Assembly (NCBI RefSeq): GCF_009727055.1
Contig: NC_052350.1
Location: 37,698,649 to 37,762,648, forward strand
Length of the DNA stretch: 64,000 bases
DNA from: Benincasa hispida
Taxonomy: Eukaryota > Streptophyta > Magnoliopsida > Cucurbitales > Cucurbitaceae
Direction: 5' to 3'
The position numbers and the translations under genes are program-made. The notes under the pieces are model-generated. The model searched no databases, had not been told where the DNA came from, and saw only the letters and a program-made list of their open reading frames with translations. Positions 56,931-64,000 of this stretch are shown here, piece after piece (positions within the stretch are counted from its first letter, which is position 1; every line of letters starts with the position of its first letter).

Positions 56931-57768
56931 CATTGGGCAGGCAAGCTGGACTGCCTGCGGAGGTGTGGATTGTGTCCATCAAAGAAAACTATCTTCTGGT
57001 CCATATCTCAATTCTATGTTTATACGCTTTCATAATTCCTGTCTTTATTGTTTTATGAACTTTGTCATTTACTGCTTTATTCAATTTGTCTTTCAATGCT
57101 TTATGAATTTATGATTCATTTAAGTCTCTTGAATTTCTTTAACTTTTCTGTCATAAATGTGTTATTCTTAAACTTGGTGAATGATTGTTGAATAAGAAGA
57201 AAATGATTACCGCAAGGTCTTTATGGCTTGCGTTGATGAAAAAAAAAAAAAACAATCAGCATCCGGTATGCATTGCGATAATGGGTGCATCTTGTGCCAA
57301 CAAGATACATTTTGCGTTCATCAGATCCAAATGCGTTAAGCTGAGGGGTATGTTGCGTGCATGTGTGTTATTTGCCCGTCCTTAACAAAAATGCACTATG
57401 TTGAGGTAGTGTTGCGCTGGTAGAAATATCGTGTGCCCATCCTCCAGAAATGCGTTTAGTTAAGGGGTGTGTTGCGGGGATACATCCGTTGTTGCTCGTC
57501 CTCTACGAAGATGCATTTGCGTTGGTGAGCTCATTGCGTTAATTCTTTACCTTGCGCCCATTCGAATAAAACTCAAAAGAAAATTCTTTTTGCAAATTAA
57601 GAAATCTAATCGCTTCAGCTTCCAAGGACATGATGAATTTTCAGTTGAAAGGACGTACGACTCTGCAACTTCATAAATGTGAGGAGTGCTAACAGCAGAC
57701 TTTTTGAGTAGTTCGAGGCCTGCCACCGCAGAATCTGCGTTGGGCCCATCAAGGCCCAACCTATAAAA
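56931..57768. other. Non-coding interior of the Athila-like element
   Basis: It contains recurrent GTTGCG/GCATTGCG stretches and degenerate blocks such as AAGATGCATTTGCG and AAAATGCACTATG about every 60-70 bases between 57270 and 57560. I see no Pol motif in any frame. Confidence 0.5.
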
Positions 57769-58701
57769 GTGGGTCTCTTCGTCTCAGATCGTTTACTTGC
57801 TTCATTTTGCAAAAAGAAACCCTATATCATCTCTGCATACCAAACCTTTCTTCCTCCCAGAACCTTAGCGATTTTCGGTTTTCTTTTACTCTGGCATCCA
57901 TGGCACCAGACTTTCCAGCCATCTTCTTTACCTTCATCACCTTCGATAACCCAGCTTACCATGCGAGAGGTATCATTCCTTGCAGCCAGTTGCCGTCTCG
58001 CTACTCAACCACAGACTGTTCCTCAAGTCACCAGAAGACTCAAGCGAAACCCTTTAGTAGCCAGGTCACTTAAGTTCAAGAGGGGGCAGAATAATGAAAG
58101 CACCCCACTCCCAACACCAACACGCTCCTCTGAAAGTGAGAAGAAGAGACAAAATAGTAAAGAGGTGTTTGGGAGCATTCTCAACAACATGGAGAAAGGA
58201 AGAGGACTGCCTAAGGCTGGGGTTGTGAACCAACCACTGCCTACGGAGGAGGTGATGGAGGAGAAGTCAAGGAGAAGCGCTCTAGTCATCGTGGATCCTA
58301 AGGAGACTACGCAAGTATAATCCTATGAAGGACCCATCAGAGTCGCTTTAGAGGAAGCGGCAGTGGAGAAGCAGCTTGAAGGGGCTGAAGAGAAGAAGAA
58401 GAAGAAAAAGAGCAAAGAAAAGAAGGATGGAGGAGATGAGTCATCCAATCTAATCAAAGCAGAGAAGAAGATCAAAGAGAAGAAGGATGAAAAAGATGAG
58501 GAGGCCAGGCTGAAGAAGAAGCAAGAAAGAAGTGAGAAGAAAGAACGCAGGCAGGAGGAAAGGCGCCTGACGAAGGAAGAAGAAAGGAAAAAGAGGGCTG
58601 TAAGCCCAGAGCTGGACGGGGAATCCACCTCCATAAAGGAGGACAAGGGGGAATCAACACAACTTAGCATCTTTCAAGTCATCAAGTTTATGGCAGCATG
58701 A
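57769..58701 (+). pseudogene. Lys-rich ORF of the Athila-like element, one stop, truncated into LTR
   Basis: One frame spans 57769-58701 with a single TAA at 58318. Its first part has MREVSFLAASCRLATQPQTV and RRLKRNPLVARSLKFKRGQN; its second is an extended Lys/Glu-rich segment (KKKKKKSKEKKDGG, ERKKRAVSPE) likely to be highly charged and coiled-coil or disordered. The last codons (from about 58668) are LTR sequence, so the original C-terminus is gone. I do not know its function; extra ORFs of this kind occur in Athila elements. The start codon is uncertain; MAPDFPAIFF in another frame (57899) is an alternative. Confidence 0.55.
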
Positions 58702-58768
58702 GCTTATGTGGTCCATCATCCATTACTGTCCATATGATTATTTAGAATCATTAAATTATTTGTTGACA
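58668..58768 (+). repeat. 101-bp remnant of the 3' LTR end
   Basis: It matches 54590-54690, the same length, with six differences by eye. It is all that remains of the 3' LTR; a deletion joined the upstream ORF to it. Confidence 0.88.
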
Positions 58769-59293
58769 ATTAGAAATAAAATTAAATTTGGAAAATTAAT
58801 TGTTTGAATAAATGAAAAATGGAAAGTAGGTTGTTCCCACATTTTCCATTTTCTCTTCCACCTAGTCATTCTTCTAGTGCATAATTGGGTGTCAATTTAT
58901 GGTTAAATCCACTTGCATGTTGTTAATCTATAGAAGAATGAGTTTTAATTAGATTAACGCTTCATGCAAATTCAAAAAAATCGAAAGAGTTTTCTAGTTT
59001 TTGAATTTTCTGCCAACTTACTCTCCAACTAAAAAATTTACCTTTAATCCTTCTCGATTTAGGTTCCACCACCCAATCTAAGACCAGATGAATAGTGAAG
59101 AAGATCTTGTGGTAGTTTACAACAAGTTCGTGTGTAAAATTTAGCAGTTATTGGGAGAAATTTAGGAATTCTTCAAAGGTTGAACTCTAAACCCTATTTT
59201 CTGGAAAATAAGGAATATACATGCTTCTAACTTAAAATTAATGTAGTTAGAGTACTTAAGATCCTAATTAATTTCACATGTTGAATGTCAACA
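58769..59293 (+). repeat. Copia LTR end fragment, plus orientation
   Basis: It corresponds, reversed, to 60711-61250: GATCTTGTGGTAGTTTACAA mirrors the GTAGACCACCACTCGATC block, and the end GATCCTAATTAATTTCACAT...GTCAACA mirrors TGTTGGAGTTAAC...GGATC at 60711. Its upstream part is missing at the border with the Athila-like element. Confidence 0.65.
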
Positions 59294-60710
59294 CCTTCAC
59301 CTTTGACATTGTTCACCTGATTCAACATATCTACCGTAGTATTCACCACCACGATTAGATTTGACAACCTTAATTTTCTTTCCAAGTTGAAATTCAACTT
59401 CAGCCTTGAAAAACTTGAAAACGTCCAAAGATTAAGACTTTTCCTGAATTAAGTATAGGTGCCCATATCTTGAATAGTCGTCTATAAACGTAATAAAATA
59501 TTGTTGTCCACTCCAAAAAGCCGTAGGGAATGGACCACAAATATTTGTATGTATTAGTTATAAGACATCTAAGCATCTGTTAGCACCTAGTTTTCCTATG
59601 TTTATCTATTTTCCCTTAATACATTCCACACAAACATCAAAGTTATTTAAATAAAAGGAATCAAGAATTCAATTTAACACAAGTCTTTGAATTCTCTGTC
59701 TAAGATATGACCTAAACGCTTATGTCATAACATAGCATAATTCTCATTTAATTTACGCTTTGTACCACATTAATTAGATAACAAGATCTTGTTAAATGAA
59801 GCAGAATCAAGCCTATATAAATTATCAATTAAAGAACTGGTATCAATAAGCTTGGAATGTTCAAAAAGACTAACTTTATTATTTCCAAAAGAACAAGAAA
59901 AACCAAATTTATCCAAGCTGAAAATCTAAATTTCGTCTAAATGACGGTACAACAAAAGTCTCATTCAAATCTAAATAACAACCAATTTTTAAATGTAATC
60001 TAAAATTCTCAACAGGATTAATTTGAACTGCTTTGTCATCACCCACATTGATGAATCTTTCAGCATCACTAAGCGACCGACTCCACAAGTAACCCCGCAT
60101 TGATATACTTATGTGAGTAGTAGCACCAGAATCTATACACCAAGTATCTGTAGGTACAGAAGCTAAATTAACTTCAAAACAAACCAAAGTAAGAAGTTTG
60201 ACCTTCTTTATATGCCACTTGGTGTACTTGGGACAATTTTTCTTAAAGTGGCCTTCCTTTATGCAGAAAATACAAGGATTTTTAGTAACCAGTTTCTTTC
60301 TCTTATTATGATGAGATGTCCCTTCTGCAACACCTGTAGATTATCTTTTCTTCTTATCACGAGAGTCAATTGCTAAATGAGTATTTTCTGTTCTTTCTCT
60401 CTTAATCCTATCTTCTTCTTGCACACATTGTGAGATAAGCTTATTAATACTCCATTTATCCTTTTGAATATTATAACTTATATTAAACTAAGTAAATTAT
60501 GCGTGAAGAGAGAGTACCGGATACACGAGTAAATTTTTATTTATTTCGATATCAAGTGCCTTTAATTTACTTGCAAAATTGAACATTTTCATAATATACT
60601 CCCTTATGTTTTCATTGCCCTTATATCTCATAGAAGTTAAAGAAGTCAAAAGACTACTTGCTTCTTCTTTTTTATTTTTAGCAAAATATTTCTCAATTTA
60701 AGCAAGGAAC
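59294..60710 (-). mobile_element. Ty1/copia fragment: gag end, protease, start of integrase
   Basis: On the minus strand, from the right: gag C-terminal sequence with a CCHC knuckle (PCIFCIKEGHFKKNCPKY, about 60229-60285), an aspartic protease, then broken GAG-pre-integrase and integrase sequence down to about 59300, where a SNRGGEYYGRY-like motif is visible. Both ends are cut by LTRs of another family in opposite orientations. It has many stops. Confidence 0.82.
59909..60187 (-). pseudogene. Copia aspartic protease fragment
   Basis: A 92-residue open stretch with WCIDSGATTHIS (Asp at residue 19), INVGDDKAVQI and LHLKIGCYLDLNETFVVPSF. This is the retropepsin domain and its downstream segment. 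The family normally continues RRNLISVSKL; here it reads RRNLDFQLG and stops. It lies between the zinc knuckle and the integrase remnant of the same element. Confidence 0.85.
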
Positions 60711-61787
60711 TGTTGGAGTTAACATGCAATTAGAAGAAGAAATCAGGATCATTAAGCACTCTAATTCATCAATTTTAGCAATTAAGATAACATGCTCATA
60801 AGATAAAACGAGGCTTTTAGAAATTACCTTTGAAGGCTTCAAAATTCTTCAAATTTCAACTTGATTCTCCTCAACAATTCATTGTAGACCACCACTCGAT
60901 CTTTCCTACTATTCTCTTAGACCTTAGATTGCATTGTGGGATTCAAACTGAGTTTGTAATTGAGGAGAACTTTAGGAGAAAAGCGAGATGTTCTTTAAGT
61001 TTGAGGAAATCTTCTTCAACCAAGACAACCAGGAAAAAATCAGCTTGCATGTCCCTCAGCTAAATCATTGAGTTTTATTCAGCCTAAATAGTGCAATCAA
61101 ATTGCACAACAAATTAATATCAAAAAAACCTTAGTAGGAGGCGGATTTTGGATGGATTATGAGTGTTGAAAGTGGGAAAACCCCACTCAATATTATTTTT
61201 CAAAATTTTCCAATTTTACTTTATAAAATTAATTCAAAATTTGAAATCCAAATTTGAAATTTTAATTTTAATTTATTTTGAAATCAAATTTCAAAATTTT
61301 GGAAAAAAATTGTAAAATTAATTTTAACCAAAATTATTTCCAATAATTAATTTTAGTAAAATTAATTTTAATTATTTAAACTATTTAATTAATTAATTAA
61401 ATTTAATATCAAATATTAAATTAATAAAACATCAATTCCACAATCATGAATCTCTATTCATGTAATTAATATTTAAATTAAATTTAAATATTATCCAATT
61501 CTCCAATTTTGTTTAATTCGATAATTGAACGTGTAATTATATCGTATATAATTACTAATTCCCTTAATTTAAATTTAAACGTTTCAAATTAAACTCATCA
61601 CTCTATTCTAGGGTTTAATCCATTTGTGAGCTAGTAAGGGGACCTAATGGATCTGCAGATCATGGGCTCCAACGATCTGAGACTAATTGACTAAACTCTT
61701 TAAATCAAAGTAATCAACATTTGTGAATTACCTGGTCATTCCACTAAAGCCCAGTAGTTGCACTTCCCTCACTGTAGATATATTTCT
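60711..61787 (-). repeat. Copia LTR, left part (interrupted; continues at 63894)
   Basis: It begins TGTTGGAGTTAACATGC at 60711 inside copia gag and holds the landmarks GTAGACCACCACTCG, GAGCTAGTAAGGGGACC, ATCATGGGCTCCAACGATC and CCTCACTGTAGATATATTTC. It is cut at 61787 by another LTR; the sequence resumes at 63894 with TATTTCTGTCCACTTG, exactly where the family continues. Confidence 0.85.
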
Positions 61788-63893
61788 TGTTGGGGTTGAT
61801 ACCCTAAAGTCTCGTGTCCTGTAGTTTGTAAACAGTTTATACAAACACTTATGATATATGATATATGATATTTACTTCACTTCTTGATTTTGCTCATCTG
61901 GATGCTTTATTTTCTTTACCACAAACCAATAAACTAAAATTCCTGATTGTCTTTAAGTAACTTAAGCATGTATGTGGAGACATACAAGTGGATCATGTCT
62001 TAAGTGATAACCAAAATGGTTTGTAGTATATGGATATAGGATGGAAACCTTATCCTGGTAACATTACGAATGCGACTCGCTTTGTGGAATAGTTACAAGT
62101 GTTGTGACTTGTCACAGATGGTTTGATGCTGATTATTCATGTAGGGAACATGCGAGCGGGGGCATCCTATACAAAGAGTTTGTATAAGACCTAACCACGA
62201 AATGTTAACGTCTCATTATATAACACCGTTCATGACAAAGACTTCACTTCACTAGAATGACCATAGGTAACATGACCTCGATCCTGAGTGAGTTGGGAAC
62301 TCCTACCATTGAGGGCGGTCCTTTGATTTATATGGATGTGAGTGGCCAATTCGCCGACTCAAACCTACCACTTTGGGGATTCGTTTGATTTGGGAGCTGG
62401 GAACTTAGCTACACAAGATGGAATTCACTCCTTCCTCGAACTAAGGGTAAGTAGATAGATTGCTCCCTTAAGGGCTGATTCCAGGGCTTGAACGATGTGA
62501 CGCCACACATCTTCTCTTGGTCCAAGAGATGTTCACACATAATTGGACTATGTTGTATTGTTCATTAGAAGGATCAGTGGTACTTAAAGAGTGAGATGTA
62601 ACTACAGGGGCAAAATGGTAAATTGGCCTAGTTGTACTTACGAGCATCTGTGAAGGGTTATCGTACTCATGATTGGTTATATTCGATGGACACAGAAATA
62701 TATATGTGGTAAGAAGAGTTCAATTGTCAGTCTTTAGTGGAATGTCTGACAGTTAACAGATGGTGGATCTCGTGGCTAAAGAGTTTAATGAGCTATTAAA
62801 GTATTGTTGGAGCTTCGAGCCATAAGTTAATAAGGTCCCCTTGGTAGCTTGGATACAAGTTGAGAATAAGTTTTTGGGTCGGTTTAAAATGTTCAAATTG
62901 ACAAACGGAGTTCAATTATATTGGTTAATTATATATGATAGGATTGACTAAATGTATGAGATACATTATTTTGGAAGAAATTGGATATAAATATGATTTA
63001 TATCAAATAGAAGAGAAAACACTATAGTTGATATATGATATCAAACTATAGGTTATGAATATAATATGATATATTTTTTAATTTATTAATTGATTGGTTA
63101 TAAGATAATTGGCCGGCATTTTCTTCGAATTCGTGCGTTAGTGGGAAGTTGAATTCAGTTCTAGTAACTGAAGAATAAAATGAAAATTGTTTTCATTTTG
63201 CACAAGAGACGCATAATCGCTCACGGTATGAAAGTCTTCTATCGCTTAGTGTTGAGAGCCTATACGATAGTGCCCACTTATTAAACGATTGCACACCCGC
63301 GCTTTCCTAAACGATTGCCTGCGATTTCCTAAACAATTGCTTACCGTTTCCTAGATGATCGCTTAGCACCTGAGTGTAACTAAACAATTGCTTACCTTTT
63401 TATAGACGATCGCTTAGCATTTACTACACGATCGTGTACCCCCGCATTAAACGATCAAGCACTCGACTATACGATAGTCTTGCTATTCTCCCACTTTCTT
63501 GATCGTAGTACACGTCCCCCTCCCCTCTACCAATTCCATCAAAGCCCACCCTTTAGATTCTCACTCCGAGAATTTTGAGGGCTCCAAGTAGTGTTGTCGT
63601 CCCGTTGCCTGTTGTTCGTGCGTTTTTGTTTGTGTAGACAATTGTGGTGTTGTTGGGCGATCACTTGTTGGAAGAGAAAGAGCGAGAGGAGTTCGTTCAT
63701 GGAGAGATCGAGTTTTGTGAAGAAAGTCTTCAACTGGTACGTTCTCTTGGTTTTTTTGTTTTTATCTTTTTAAAGCATGCCAGTAATTTAGTGTTAGCAA
63801 TGCATATCTGTATGTTTGAATGTATATATGGAAGTTCTGTCATAATAAATTGGAAAGATCCGCTTCCCCTCATAGGTACTCTTGTAATAAGAG
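61788..63893 (+). repeat. Probable solo LTR nested in another LTR (~2.1 kb)
   Basis: It starts TGTTGGGGTTGATACC at 61788 and follows the second long-LTR family (compare 50872-52508 and, reversed, 45.0-46.8 kb). TATTTCT flanks it on both sides (61781-61787 and 63894-63900), so a target duplication of at least 5 bp is plausible. No primer site, tract or coding sequence lies inside, which fits a solo LTR. The right end does not show a clean CA, so that border is uncertain by a few bases. Confidence 0.72.
63235..63490. repeat. AAACGATCG/GATCGCTTAGC repeat in the nested LTR
   Basis: About ten variants of TAAACGATTGC, TAGACGATCGCTTAGC and ACGATCGTGTACC spaced 20-30 bases apart. It corresponds to the repeat at 52075-52190. 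Confidence 0.85.
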
Positions 63894-64000
63894 TATTTCT
63901 GTCCACTTGATTTAACCATAATCAATAAGTCGACCCTTCACAGGTTGTTCGTAATAACGACTGGGTCAAATATTATTTTACCCCTGAGATTACATCTTGC
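63894..64000 (-). repeat. Copia LTR, right part, continues beyond window
   Basis: TTTAACCATAATCAATAAGT, CACAGGTTGTTCGTAAT and the following bases continue the LTR broken at 61787. Its end lies outside the window. Confidence 0.85.

Larger units (their letters stand above)
54691..58768 (+). mobile_element. Athila-like Ty3/gypsy derivative lacking pol
   Basis: After the primer site comes a decayed gag (54909 to about 56930), then non-coding DNA, a second ORF region (57769-58701) and a 101-bp copy of the LTR end. No protease, RT, RNase H or integrase motifs are seen in any frame. It is either a non-autonomous derivative or an internally deleted copy. An assembly duplication inflates the gag part. 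Confidence 0.75.

Noticed and set aside
58323..58670. A Ser/Phe-rich minus-strand protein
   Set aside because: It is the antisense of the Lys/Glu-rich ORF; AAG/GAA repeats yield CTT/TTC codons on the other strand.
52852..58773. ATTAG at 52852-52856 and 58769-58773 as the target duplication of the Athila-like element
   Set aside because: It would make the LTR start CTAAG rather than TG, and ATTAG is common in AT-rich DNA. The 5' border is left open.

Overview
The window is repeat-rich, AT-rich plant nuclear DNA made almost entirely of old, nested and broken transposable elements. I see no intact protein-coding host gene. The gag and integrase of the copia element at 12.4-22.4 kb resemble a family I recall from melon and cucumber annotations, so a cucurbit is the likely source; this rests on memory of the family, not on a search.

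Layout. 1-2.4 kb: minus-strand Ty1/copia fragment with primer-binding site and a 282-bp LTR, interrupted by a sequencing-library junction adapter. 3.1-5.0 kb: decayed long copia LTR. 5.0-10.9 kb: AT-rich intergenic DNA with small repeats, an unrecognised coding-like relic and a poly-A run containing an N; then a probable tRNA-Gly(UCC) pseudogene. 12.365-22.429 kb: structurally complete but dead minus-strand copia element with two ~1.96-kb LTRs and a perfect 5-bp target duplication, sitting in a degenerate GATATACT-type repeat locus. 23.0-24.5 kb: LTR fragment and a scrambled patch. 25.213-32.636 kb: complete but inactive CACTA (En/Spm) transposon with CACTA ends, a 3-bp target duplication, remnants of a TNP2-type transposase with DUF4218 and DUF4216, a Transposase_24-like piece and an Ulp1-like protease; it lies inside a copia leader whose LTR follows at 34.2-36.0 kb. 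36.45-36.73 kb: a broken expansin-like exon, the only host-gene relic I recognise. 36.8-40.8 kb: several copia LTR and gag fragments on the plus strand. 41.93 kb: intact tRNA-Gly(UCC). 42.09-43.79 kb: probable non-autonomous PIF/Harbinger element filled with a GT-rich minisatellite. 44-52.5 kb: LTR fragments and a minus-strand copia pol relic, followed by a chimeric LTR stretch holding three more library adapters. 52.8-58.8 kb: Athila-like Ty3/gypsy derivative with tRNA-Asp-type primer site and decayed gag, containing a probable assembly duplication at a single N. 58.8-64 kb: LTR fragments, a copia gag/protease relic, and a probable solo LTR inserted in another LTR.

The genes do not form a pathway: each element's gag, protease, integrase, reverse transcriptase and RNase H once served its own transposition, and all are now disabled by stops, frameshifts and active-site changes. 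Several of those changes are G-to-A on the coding strand, as expected from deamination of methylated cytosines. The most important practical observation is that parts of the sequence (about 280-590, 50.25-51.7 kb and 54.9-56.3 kb) look like assembly artefacts rather than biology.
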